In this document: in pieces, positions 1 to 6,769 of the stretch
Numbering within the stretch: the first letter of the stretch is position 1
Layout of the letters: every line of letters starts with the position of its first letter
DNA from: Candidatus Methanomethylophilaceae archaeon
Lineage (GTDB): Archaea > Thermoplasmatota > Thermoplasmata > Methanomassiliicoccales > Methanomethylophilaceae
Assembly (NCBI GenBank): GCA_016296195.1
Contig: JAEDJU010000060.1
Span: forward strand, 1 to 7,423
Direction of reading: 5' to 3'
Length of the DNA: 7,423 nt
Notes under the pieces: generated by a model
What the model was told of the DNA's origin: nothing
Seen by the model: the letters and a program-made list of their open reading frames with translations, nothing else
Database searches by the model: none
Made by a program: the position numbers and the translations under genes

Positions 1-1930
1 TGGAGAGTCCGATCATGAAGTTGTTGCATCCTCCGGTGGATCCCTTGTTGAGGTAGGCCTCGACGAGCTCCCCAGTGTTGGGGTTGAAGAAAGCGGTGCA
101 GTGAAGGCTTCCGCATCCCGTCATGAGCTTCCTCTTCTTGCCTATGACGTTGTCATCCACCTTCTCGACGACCCCTCTCTTATCCTCGTGCATGGGCTCC
201 TCCTTGACGGATTCCTCCTTGGGGGCCTCGTCCTTCTTGTCCTTCTCCTTGGTGGAGAGAATTCCGAGACGCTTGCATCCGTCACGGAACACGGTGACAC
301 CCTTGCATCCGGACTGCCATGCGTACATGTAGATGTCGTAGACGTTGGCCTCGGGGAAGTCCTCGGGCAGGTTGACGGTGGAGGAGATCGACGCATCGAT
401 GTGGTTCTGCCAGGTGGCCTGCATGTCGATCCTCTGCCTGTAGTCCAGGTTCTGAGCGGTGACGAAGAAGTCGGGGAGGTCCTCATCCTTCCTGATCTCC
501 GGGTGCTCGTCGATGTAGGCCTGGACGATGGGGGTGTAGACCTTGTAGTAATCGTCATGATCCGAGAGGGATGTTGTCCTCCTCTCGTAGGAGATGGCGA
601 AGATGGGCTCGATACCGCCGGAAATACCGATCATGGTGGAGAGAGTGCCTGTCGGTGCGATGGTGAGTAACTGGGAGTTCCTGAGTCCGTACTGGGAGAC
701 GAGTTCTGCGGTCTCCTTCGATGCGTTCGCCTTGAAGAACTCGGATGCCACGATCTGTGAGGGGACGCACTTCTCGAACATGCCCTGCTCCTTGGCGAGC
801 AAGGCGGATTCGTTCAGGGCGGTGTCCATCATCAGCTTTCCGAGCTTGTCGCAGAAATCCACGGATTCGGGTGTGCCATATCTGTATCCGAGCATGATGA
901 GCATATCGGCAAGTCCCATGATACCGAGACCGATCTGCCTCCACTCCCTGACGGACCTCCTCTGCTCCTCAAGGGGATGGAGCGGGAGACCCTCGTCCAG
1001 GACATCGTTGAGTCCGCGAACACATATCCTGACCGCCTGGATGAAGTCCTCCTTCTGGAACTTGCCATCCTTGACGAAGGCGGCGAGGTTCATGCTTCCG
1101 AGGAGACAGGAACCTCCTGCGGGCAGGGGCTCCTCGGCACAGGGGTTGGTTCCGGCGTAGGAGTAATCGGGGAACTCGCTGAGGAGGTTCCAGTTGGAGA
1201 TCCTGTCCCAATACAGGCATCCGGGCTCACCGTAATCCCAGTTGGCATGGCAGAGCTTCTCGAAGAACTCGGCGGCGTTCAGGTCCTTGGTGATGTGCTG
1301 GTTGCTCTCGGGGCGGTCGAAACTCTGGACGAATGTGCCCCTGTTCCTGACGCACTCCATGAACTCGTCAGTGACACGGATGGACATGTTCGCCTTGGTG
1401 ACCCTCTCGAGGTCAGTCTTGACGGACATGAACTCCTCAAGGTCGGGGTGATCGCATGCCATGGTGAGCATGAGGGCCCCCCTGCGCCCGTGCTGACCGA
1501 TGAGTCCGGTGACCATGGAGAACAGGTCGGTGAAGGATACGGCTCCGGAGGTCTCGGATGCGGTATTGTTGATCTTCGCACCGCGGGGTGCGAGCTTGGA
1601 GATATCTATTCCCGCCCCTCCACCGTAGCTGAAGGTACGGGCGAGCCTACCCGCACACTCGAAGATGGATTCGATGGAATCCTCTGGGGGTTGAAGGACG
1701 TAACAGTTGGAGTAGGTGACCTTGAGGCCGCTCTTGTAGAGTCCCCTGTTGGCGAGGATCCTGCCACCGAAGAGGAACTTCTTCTCAGCGATCATACGCC
1801 TTATGTCGGCATCACCGTCGCTGACACGGTCAAGCCACTGGTCGAAGGTCTCCCCGTTGTGACAATACTTCTTGGTCCAGATGTCCATTCCAAGCTGATT
1901 GTCACTTCCTAACCATTCTGTTATTTCCAT
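1..1930 (-). CDS. nrdJ: Adenosylcobalamin-dependent (class II) ribonucleotide reductase, 3' end cut off by window edge
   Basis: Reduces ribonucleotides to deoxyribonucleotides using a thiyl radical generated from coenzyme B12; it needs neither oxygen nor a glycyl-radical activase. I translated 643 codons from ATG at 1930 with no stop before the left edge. Visible motifs are SNCYVL (C76), a glycine-rich SYGGGAGIDIS segment (101-111), the active-site NPCAEEPLP (262-270, with N262, C264 and E266), SCLLGSMNL (C275) and the APTGTLS loop (425-431). The spacings C76-C264 (188) and C264-C275 (11) equal those I recall for the redox and thiyl cysteines of Thermotoga maritima NrdJ. A Lys/Glu-rich linker (about 558-590) leads into a TSCPD-like region (GCGSLHC; GSTGGCNN). 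The N-terminus is short, with no ATP-cone. The usual C-terminal redox cysteine pair would lie beyond the window. The start is supported by GGGGAG at 1940-1935, although the 4-base spacing is tight. Gene and family are secure; the full length is unknown. Confidence 0.95.
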   Translation of the reverse strand, partial: MEITEWLGSDNQLGMDIWTKKYCHNGETFDQWLDRVSDGDADIRRMIAEKKFLFGGRILANRGLYKSGLKVTYSNCYVLQPPEDSIESIFECAGRLARTFSYGGGAGIDISKLAPRGAKINNTASETSGAVSFTDLFSMVTGLIGQHGRRGALMLTMACDHPDLEEFMSVKTDLERVTKANMSIRVTDEFMECVRNRGTFVQSFDRPESNQHITKDLNAAEFFEKLCHANWDYGEPGCLYWDRISNWNLLSEFPDYSYAGTNPCAEEPLPAGGSCLLGSMNLAAFVKDGKFQKEDFIQAVRICVRGLNDVLDEGLPLHPLEEQRRSVREWRQIGLGIMGLADMLIMLGYRYGTPESVDFCDKLGKLMMDTALNESALLAKEQGMFEKCVPSQIVASEFFKANASKETAELVSQYGLRNSQLLTIAPTGTLSTMIGISGGIEPIFAISYERRTTSLSDHDDYYKVYTPIVQAYIDEHPEIRKDEDLPDFFVTAQNLDYRQRIDMQATWQNHIDASISSTVNLPEDFPEANVYDIYMYAWQSGCKGVTVFRDGCKRLGILSTKEKDKKDEAPKEESVKEEPMHEDKRGVVEKVDDNVIGKKRKLMTGCGSLHCTAFFNPNTGELVEAYLNKGSTGGCNNFMIGLS

Positions 1931-1934
1931 AATT

Positions 1935-1941
1935 CTCCCCC
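1935..1941 (-). promoter_or_regulatory. Ribosome binding site of nrdJ
   Basis: Reading on the minus strand, GGGGGAG is followed by AATT and then the ATG of nrdJ. The purine run can pair with the CCUCC end of archaeal 16S rRNA. The spacing of four bases is shorter than at the other genes in this window, but no better start is visible, because the protein N-terminus (EWLGSDNQLG) already looks native. Confidence 0.55.
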
Positions 1942-2000
1942 ATGACCTTTAGGTCGCCGCAAGGCAATCCAGAAGGTCGCGGACAGAAAGATGGAGGTCC

Positions 2001-2060
2001 GTTATTTAGGCTTAATCCCTCTGACTTTTACAACAACTTCTGGATGTTGGAGATATAATC
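2001..2060 (-). promoter_or_regulatory. Candidate promoter region of nrdJ (two weak TATA-like boxes)
   Basis: Two AT-rich elements face nrdJ on the minus strand: GATTATATC at 2060-2052 and CCTAAATAAC at 2010-2001. If a TATA box sits about 27 bases before the start site, transcription would begin near 2028 or 1979, giving leaders of roughly 100 or 50 bases. Neither box is a strong match, and I cannot choose between them from sequence alone. I see no cobalamin riboswitch B12 box in the leader. Confidence 0.3.
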
Positions 2061-2223
2061 CAATAAGTCTGTAATAAACCCTTGCAGGAACGAAGTTAGG
2101 CGAACTCCGTTAACTCGTTATTTGTAAAAATGACAGCTAAATCTTTCAACGTCTAGTCGACAGAAGTGGATTCCCGAGGTTTTCAACCCCTCTAACGCCG
2201 TTCATTGGACCGATTGAAATATA

Positions 2224-2229
2224 TGTACA
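2224..2229. promoter_or_regulatory. TGTACA palindrome, possible TrpY-like (TRP box) operator
   Basis: A perfect TGTACA lies about 36 bases upstream of the trpE TATA element. In Methanothermobacter the repressor TrpY is known to bind TGTACA boxes in front of trp genes. A single six-base palindrome can easily occur by chance in an AT-rich region, and whether this organism has a TrpY homologue cannot be seen here. ATGTA at 2223-2227 also forms an inverted repeat with TACAT at 2236-2240. Confidence 0.3.
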
Positions 2230-2231
2230 AA

Positions 2232-2262
2232 AAAATACATTAAACAACAATAAAATACATTA
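2232..2262 (+). repeat. 11-bp perfect direct repeat, 20 bp apart, before trpE
   Basis: AAAATACATTA occurs at 2232-2242 and again at 2252-2262, so the copies start exactly 20 bp apart, about two helical turns. The second copy runs into the TATA element at 2260-2266. The spacing would place two bound protein units on the same face of the DNA, so this may be an operator. It could also be a duplicated promoter element or AT-rich coincidence. Confidence 0.45.
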
Positions 2263-2290
2263 TATACCACATTACGGTTATAGACATCCA
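2252..2290 (+). promoter_or_regulatory. Promoter of the trp operon (archaeal TATA box)
   Basis: TTATATA at 2260-2266, preceded by an A-rich stretch that could act as a BRE, is the best TATA-like element before trpE. With the usual archaeal spacing, transcription would start near 2288-2292. That gives a leader of about 20-25 bases, just long enough for the ribosome site at 2301-2309. The leader is too short for a tryptophan-rich leader peptide or attenuator, so control is more likely by a DNA-binding repressor. The start site is inferred. Confidence 0.6.
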
Positions 2291-2300
2291 ACAAGAACAC

Positions 2301-2309
2301 GAAGTGATC
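2301..2309 (+). promoter_or_regulatory. Shine-Dalgarno site that decides the trpE start
   Basis: GAAGTGATC matches the archaeal consensus GAGGTGATC at eight of nine positions and ends three bases before ATG at 2313, which is ideal placement. The GTG at 2304, which would give a slightly longer frame, lies inside this site and has no ribosome site of its own. The ATG is therefore the better start. Confidence 0.6.
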
Positions 2310-2312
2310 GAA

Positions 2313-3785
2313 ATGTACCGCCCAACGATCGAAGAATCAAGAGACCTGGTCAAGGAGGGATTCAGGACCATCCCCGTATCCCGCACCATCCTGGCCGACG
2401 TCAGAACACCCATAGAGGTTCTGAAGGCGCTAATGAAGGTCGACAACCACTGCTACATACTCGAAAGCATCGAGGACAAGCAGAGGTGGGGAAGGTACAC
2501 AATCCTAGGATTCGAACCCGTCCTGGAGTTCGTATGCGAGGATGGTTTCGTGACCATGACCGAGAAGGGAATCACGAGGATGTTCGACTGCAACGACCCC
2601 TCATCGGAGATCAGAGACATTGTGAGGAGGTACAGGAGCCCGAGGCTGGACTATCTCCCCCCGTTCACCGGAGGACTCGTGGGGTACTTCTCCTATGATT
2701 ACATCAAATATGCCGAACCCTCGCTGAAGATCAGGTCGAAGGATGACGAAGACTTCAAGGACGTCGACCTCATGCTGTTCGACAAGGTCATCGTCTTCGA
2801 CAACTTCAAGCAGACCATAACGGTCATTGCCCATGCCTGCTACGAGGACATCGACCGCAGCTATGCCAAGGCGACGGCCGAAGTAGAGCGTATAATAGAT
2901 ATTATAAAGAACGGGGAACCGGCGGAGCATGTTCCCGCCACCCTCAGGTCCGACTTCAGGGCCATGTTCTCCCAGGAGCAGTACTCCGAGATGGTTGAGA
3001 AGGCGAAGGACCACATCAGAGAAGGTGATATCTTCCAGGTGGTCCTGTCCAACCGCCTCGAGGCGGATTTCGATGGCAGCCTCATCGACGTCTACAGGAT
3101 TCTTAGGACGACCAATCCGTCCCCGTACATGTTCTACTTCTCCGGAAGCGACATAGAGGTGGCCGGGGCATCGCCCGAGACCCTGGTCAAACTGGTCGAC
3201 GGCGTTCTGCACACGTTCCCCCTCGCAGGGACCAGACCCCGCGGAAAGACCGAGGAGGATGACAGGAGGCTCGAGAGGGAGCTCCTCTCCGATGAGAAGG
3301 AACTGGCGGAGCACAACATGCTGGTCGACCTCGGAAGGAACGACATCGGGAAGATCTCCAAGTTCGGAACTGTGGAGGTCGAGAAGTACATGGAGATCGA
3401 GAGGTTCTCCCACGTGATGCACATCGGATCCACCGTCCGCGGCGAGATCCGTGAGGACAAGGATGCGGTGGATGCGATCGAAGCGGTCCTCCCCGCGGGC
3501 ACACTCTCCGGGGCACCCAAGCTCAGGGCCTGCCAGATCATCGACGAACTGGAGGACTGCAAGCGCGGGATCTACGGCGGGGCGATCGGATACATCGACC
3601 TCACGGGCAACATGGACACATGCATCGCGATCAGGATCGCCTACAGGAAGAAGGGCAAGGTCTTCGTGAGGTCCGGTGCGGGAATAGTCGCGGACAGCAT
3701 CCCGGCCAACGAGTACAGGGAGTGCATCAACAAGGCCAAGGCAGTTACCGAGGCCATCAGGACCGCTGCGGGGGGATTGGAATGA
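2313..3785 (+). CDS. trpE: Anthranilate synthase component I
   Basis: Converts chorismate to anthranilate, using ammonia delivered by the TrpG subunit; this is the first committed step of tryptophan synthesis, in the cytosol. The product is 490 aa, normal for the family. The N-terminal domain carries ILES (49-52), matching the LLES tryptophan feedback site, followed by RWGRYTILGF. The chorismate-binding domain shows GDIFQVVLS (238-246), NPSPYMFY (268-275), ASPE (286-289), PLAGTRPRG (303-311), DEKELAEHNM and LVDLGRNDIG (327-346), PAGTLSGAPK (394-403), GGAIGY (422-427) and AGIVADSIPANEY (456-468). These signatures, together with a TrpG partner overlapping by 4 bp, argue against PabB or isochorismate synthase. 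It is first in the trp operon. A GTG three codons upstream (2304) is possible but less likely. Feedback inhibition by tryptophan is inferred from the ILES motif. Confidence 0.97.
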   Translation: MYRPTIEESRDLVKEGFRTIPVSRTILADVRTPIEVLKALMKVDNHCYILESIEDKQRWGRYTILGFEPVLEFVCEDGFVTMTEKGITRMFDCNDPSSEIRDIVRRYRSPRLDYLPPFTGGLVGYFSYDYIKYAEPSLKIRSKDDEDFKDVDLMLFDKVIVFDNFKQTITVIAHACYEDIDRSYAKATAEVERIIDIIKNGEPAEHVPATLRSDFRAMFSQEQYSEMVEKAKDHIREGDIFQVVLSNRLEADFDGSLIDVYRILRTTNPSPYMFYFSGSDIEVAGASPETLVKLVDGVLHTFPLAGTRPRGKTEEDDRRLERELLSDEKELAEHNMLVDLGRNDIGKISKFGTVEVEKYMEIERFSHVMHIGSTVRGEIREDKDAVDAIEAVLPAGTLSGAPKLRACQIIDELEDCKRGIYGGAIGYIDLTGNMDTCIAIRIAYRKKGKVFVRSGAGIVADSIPANEYRECINKAKAVTEAIRTAAGGLE

Positions 3786-4357
3786 GCACGCTCCTCGTGG
3801 ACAACTACGACAGCTTCTCCTACAACCTGTACCAGCTCATAGGTTCCCTGGATCCCGACATAAAAGTTGTCAGGAACGACGAGCTCACCCCCGAGCAAAT
3901 CATGGAGATGCATCCCGACAGAATCGTGATATCACCCGGACCCGGGAAGCCGGAGGATGCGGGCATCTGCGTCGACCTTGTGACGAAGGTTGCTGGAAGG
4001 ATCCCCATACTGGGTGTGTGTCTCGGTCATCAGGCGATCTGCGTCTCCTACGGTGCGACCGTCACCTATGCGGAGAAACTCATGCACGGGAAGAGCTCCG
4101 AGGTGTCCCTGGACAACGGAAGCCCCCTGTTCAAGGGCATGGGTCCCAGGACGGTGGTCGCCAGATACCACTCCCTGGCGGCAGATCCCAAGACGATCCC
4201 ACCACAGCTCAAGGTCACATCGGTGACGGACAGCGGAGACATAATGGCGGTGGAGGACCCGGAGAGGAAAGTCTTCGGAGTCCAGTTCCATCCCGAATCG
4301 GTCCTCACCCCCGAGGGCAGGACCATGATCGCCAATTTCATGGAGGTTAGAATATGA
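3782..4357 (+). CDS. trpG: Anthranilate synthase component II (glutamine amidotransferase)
   Basis: Hydrolyses glutamine and passes ammonia to TrpE. It is a class I glutamine amidotransferase of 191 aa, the usual length of a stand-alone TrpG. It begins VDNYDSFSYNL (6-16), has the oxyanion-region motif SPGPGKPEDAG (51-61), the nucleophile C80 in GVCLGHQAI, RYHSL (128-132) and the triad residues H170 and E172 in VQFHPES. The ATG at 3782 overlaps the trpE stop as ATGA. The frame stays open upstream to 3620, but that stretch is inside trpE and out of its frame, so the ATG at 3782 is the real start. A stand-alone TrpG can also serve PabB in some organisms, but the position here ties it to trpE. 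No fusion to trpD is present, unlike enterobacteria. Confidence 0.97.
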   Translation: MSTLLVDNYDSFSYNLYQLIGSLDPDIKVVRNDELTPEQIMEMHPDRIVISPGPGKPEDAGICVDLVTKVAGRIPILGVCLGHQAICVSYGATVTYAEKLMHGKSSEVSLDNGSPLFKGMGPRTVVARYHSLAADPKTIPPQLKVTSVTDSGDIMAVEDPERKVFGVQFHPESVLTPEGRTMIANFMEVRI

Positions 4358-5379
4358 CAGTGATATCCGAGGCACTGGTGAAACTCTCACACGGGGAGGA
4401 CCTGAGCTTCGAGAAGTCCTCTGGCGTGATGGACTCCATAATGAACGGTGAATGCAGTCCCGTGATGATAGCGGCATACCTCACGGCACTGGCCGTCAAG
4501 GGGGAGACCGTGGATGAGATCGCCGGATCCGCCACGGAGATGAGGAACCATGCCCTGAAGCTCCCCGGTGACCACGGAGATGCCCTGGAGATAGTCGGAA
4601 CCGGCGGTGACAGGTCAGGTTCCTTCAACATCTCGACCACATCCGCCTTCGTGGTGGCATCATGCGGCGTACCCGTGGCGAAACACGGGAACAGGGCCGC
4701 CAGTAGCAAGTGCGGTGCGGCGGATGTCCTCGAGGCGTTGGGTGCCAGGCTGGACCTGGAACCCGAACAGTCCGCTAAGGTCCTCGATGGATGCGGATTC
4801 TGCTTCATGTTCGCACAGAAGTACCACACATCCATGAAGTACGTGGCACCTGTGAGGAAGGAGATGGGCATCAGGACCGTTTTCAACATCCTGGGCCCCC
4901 TCACCAACCCCGCGTTCGCCAGGAACCAGCTGTCCGGAGTGTACTCCGAGGCTATGGTCAGGCCGATGACCGAGGTACTGCAGAAGATGGGTGTGAGGAA
5001 CGCACTCGTTGCCTACGGAAGGGACGGACTCGATGAGATCTCCGTCTGCGATGAGACATTCTGCTGCGAACTCAGAGACGGTGAATTCAAGGAATATGTG
5101 ATCTCGCCCGAGCAGTTCGGACTCGGCAGGGGGAAGCACGAGGACCTGGTGGGAGGCGGTCCGCAGGAGAACGCGGCGATCACCCGCTCCATCCTCTCAG
5201 GAGAGGAGAAGGGTGCCAAGCGCGATGCGGTGCTGATCAACGCCGGTGCCGGACTATACACCTGCGGAAAGGCCGGAAGCATCTCCGAGGGAGTGGACAT
5301 GGCCAGGGAGGCCATCGACTCCGGAAGGGCCGTCTCATGCCTGGACGAATACATCAGACTCACGAGGTCGTTCGAATGA
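4354..5379 (+). CDS. trpD: Anthranilate phosphoribosyltransferase
   Basis: Joins anthranilate and phosphoribosyl pyrophosphate to give N-(5'-phosphoribosyl)anthranilate, step two of the pathway. The product is 341 aa, typical for the family. An N-terminal helical part (SSGVMDSIMNGECSP) precedes the PRPP-binding GTGGD (82-86) and NIST (92-95). Then come KHGNRAASSKCG (110-121), the anthranilate-site H158 and R168 in VAPVRKEMG, GPLTNP (181-186) and the metal-binding DE pair (227-228) in GRDGLDEIS. The start ATG overlaps the trpG stop as ATGA and has a strong ribosome site, GGAGGTTA at 4342-4349, seven bases before it. Thymidine/pyrimidine phosphorylases share the fold, but GPLTNP and the operon setting fix the assignment. 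Confidence 0.97.
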   Translation: MTVISEALVKLSHGEDLSFEKSSGVMDSIMNGECSPVMIAAYLTALAVKGETVDEIAGSATEMRNHALKLPGDHGDALEIVGTGGDRSGSFNISTTSAFVVASCGVPVAKHGNRAASSKCGAADVLEALGARLDLEPEQSAKVLDGCGFCFMFAQKYHTSMKYVAPVRKEMGIRTVFNILGPLTNPAFARNQLSGVYSEAMVRPMTEVLQKMGVRNALVAYGRDGLDEISVCDETFCCELRDGEFKEYVISPEQFGLGRGKHEDLVGGGPQENAAITRSILSGEEKGAKRDAVLINAGAGLYTCGKAGSISEGVDMAREAIDSGRAVSCLDEYIRLTRSFE

Positions 5380-6164
5380 CCACCGGAACGATCCTGGATG
5401 AGATAGTCGAGGACACCTATCTAAGGGTGGCATTCGAGAGGACAGTCCGTCCGTTCCCGGAGGTCATGGAGGGATGCGCGATACGTCCCCGCAGGACCGG
5501 ATACCCGTTCACAAGGGCACTGGAGGCCGAGGGCATGTCCTTCATCTGCGAGGTGAAGAAGGCATCTCCGTCCAAGGGGGTCATCGCCAGGGATTTCCCC
5601 TACCTGGACATCGCCAGGGAGTACGAGGATATCGGAGCATCCGCCATCTCGGTCCTCACAGAACCCCACTTCTTCAAGGGACACAACCTCTACCTGGAGG
5701 AGATCGCCGACACCGTGAGGACACCGGTCCTGAGGAAGGACTTCATCGTCGACGAGTACCAGATCTATCAGGCGAAGGAGCTTGGAGCATCCGCGATACT
5801 GCTCATAGCCGCGATCCTGAAGGACAAGCAGCTCCACGACTACAGGTTCCTCGCGGAATCCCTGGGTCTGTCTGTGCTGGTTGAGACGCACAACGAGGAG
5901 GAGGTCGAGAGGGCCATGTCCTCGGGAGCGGAGATAATCGGTGTCAACAACAGGGACCTGAGGACCTTCAACGTGGACCTGGAGAACAGCATCAGGCTCA
6001 GGAAGATCATACCTGATGGCACGATCACCGTCTCTGAGAGTGGCATACGCACCCCGGAGGACGTCAGGAGGCTCAGGGAGGCGGGATTCGATGCCGTCCT
6101 TGTGGGCGAGACTTTCATGCGCAGCGGTGACAAGAAAGCTACCATCGAGGCGATGAGGGTTTGA
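5376..6164 (+). CDS. trpC: Indole-3-glycerol phosphate synthase
   Basis: Closes the indole ring, turning carboxyphenylamino-deoxyribulose phosphate into indole-3-glycerol phosphate with loss of CO2 and water. It is a monofunctional TIM barrel of 262 aa. Motifs in strand order are EVKKASPSKG (59-68, with catalytic-type E59 and K61), LTEPHFFKG (94-102), LRKDF (119-123, K121), E170 in VLVETHN, GVNNRDL (189-195), SESGI (220-224) and LVGETFM (242-248). The frame is open upstream to 5337, but ATG at 5376 overlaps the trpD stop as ATGA and has GAGG at 5364-5367 eight bases before it, so I use that start. It is not fused to TrpF, which follows as a separate overlapping gene. Confidence 0.96.
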   Translation: MTTGTILDEIVEDTYLRVAFERTVRPFPEVMEGCAIRPRRTGYPFTRALEAEGMSFICEVKKASPSKGVIARDFPYLDIAREYEDIGASAISVLTEPHFFKGHNLYLEEIADTVRTPVLRKDFIVDEYQIYQAKELGASAILLIAAILKDKQLHDYRFLAESLGLSVLVETHNEEEVERAMSSGAEIIGVNNRDLRTFNVDLENSIRLRKIIPDGTITVSESGIRTPEDVRRLREAGFDAVLVGETFMRSGDKKATIEAMRV

Positions 6165-6766
6165 CCGAGGTCAAGATATGCGGAATGAGGCGTCTGGAGG
6201 ACATCCATTACGCCAACGAGCTCAGGCCCGATATGATCGGTTTCGTGTTCTGGAGACCGAGCAAGAGATACGTCTCCGCGGACGATGCCTCGGAACTCCG
6301 TTTATCGCTCGATACCGAGATAACACCCGTCGGGGTCTTCGTAGATGAGGACCCCCGGGTGGTCGCGGACATCGCCGAAAGGGGGATAGTCGACATGGTG
6401 CAGCTGCACGGTGTCGAGGACGAGGAGTACATCCACGGACTCAGGAGACTCACCGATGCCCCCATCATCAGGACGTTCTGCGTCAGATCCGAGGAGGACC
6501 TCGTCAAGGCATCGGAATCATCCGCTGACATGGTTCTTCTGGACAACGGGAAGGGGACCGGACAGACCTTCGACTGGACCCTGATGAGGGACCTCAGAAG
6601 GGACTTCATCCTGTCCGGCGGATTGTCTGCATCCAACGTCGGTGATGCGGTGAGGAGGTTCCATCCCCATGCGGTGGATGTGAGCTCCGCCGTGGAGACC
6701 GATGGGTTCAAGGACCGCTCCAAGATGGAGCAGTTCATCAATGCCGTACGTTCCGCCCGATCATGA
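6161..6766 (+). CDS. trpF: Phosphoribosylanthranilate isomerase (TTG start)
   Basis: Converts N-(5'-phosphoribosyl)anthranilate to carboxyphenylamino-deoxyribulose phosphate by an Amadori rearrangement. It is a TIM barrel of 201 aa. It shows VKICGMRR with the catalytic-type C7, IGFVFWRPSKRYV (26-38), VQLHG (80-84), the general acid candidate D128 in LLDNG, GTGQTFDW (132-139), SGGL (152-155) and DVSSAVE (173-179). The start is TTG, overlapping the trpC stop as TTGA, with GAGG at 6147-6150 ten bases before. The first in-frame ATG (6185) would remove strand one and C7, so it cannot be the start. One oddity is that the usual DVSSGVE has Ala in place of Gly at a phosphate-site position. It is last in the operon; no trpB or trpA follows. 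Confidence 0.95.
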   Translation: MTEVKICGMRRLEDIHYANELRPDMIGFVFWRPSKRYVSADDASELRLSLDTEITPVGVFVDEDPRVVADIAERGIVDMVQLHGVEDEEYIHGLRRLTDAPIIRTFCVRSEEDLVKASESSADMVLLDNGKGTGQTFDWTLMRDLRRDFILSGGLSASNVGDAVRRFHPHAVDVSSAVETDGFKDRSKMEQFINAVRSARS

Positions 6767-6769
6767 CCT

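Larger units (their letters stand above)
1931..2223. other. Divergent intergenic region with no supported gene
   Basis: This stretch separates nrdJ (minus) from the trp operon control region (plus). It is clearly more AT-rich than the genes. I found no tRNA, CRISPR or convincing small gene. It contains a short palindrome GACCTTTAGGTC at 1944-1955, just upstream of the nrdJ ribosome site, and an imperfect inverted repeat at 2089-2119: AACGA/TCGTT plus GTTA/TAAC, with one bulged A and a 10-base loop. The rest shows nothing I can name. Confidence 0.6.

Noticed and set aside
101..670. Plus-strand open frame of 189 codons
   Set aside because: It is a leucine- and glycine-rich shadow opposite nrdJ with no ribosome site or family motif.
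142..1581. Several minus-strand frames suggesting a broken nrdJ
   Set aside because: They are in other frames than the reductase. The true frame runs from 1930 to the left edge without a stop, so there is no frameshift; it has no stop only because the window ends.
977..1912. Long plus-strand open frame (311 codons)
   Set aside because: It is antisense to the nrdJ catalytic core, its composition is biased toward Gly, Val, Leu and Glu, and it has no recognisable motif. The minus strand gives an unbroken class II reductase.
1942..2058. Possible 38-codon gene on the plus strand upstream of trpE
   Set aside because: It has no ribosome site, overlaps the nrdJ leader, and its sequence is not recognisable.
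1931..2110. Cobalamin riboswitch controlling nrdJ
   Set aside because: No B12 box or multi-stem layout is visible in the nrdJ leader, and such riboswitches are rare in archaea.
2290..2312. Tryptophan attenuator or leader peptide before trpE
   Set aside because: The inferred leader is only about 20-25 bases, with no start codon followed by Trp codons and no paired hairpins.
2601..3422. Minus-strand open frame of 273 codons
   Set aside because: It is antisense to the conserved chorismate-binding part of trpE, with no motif of its own.
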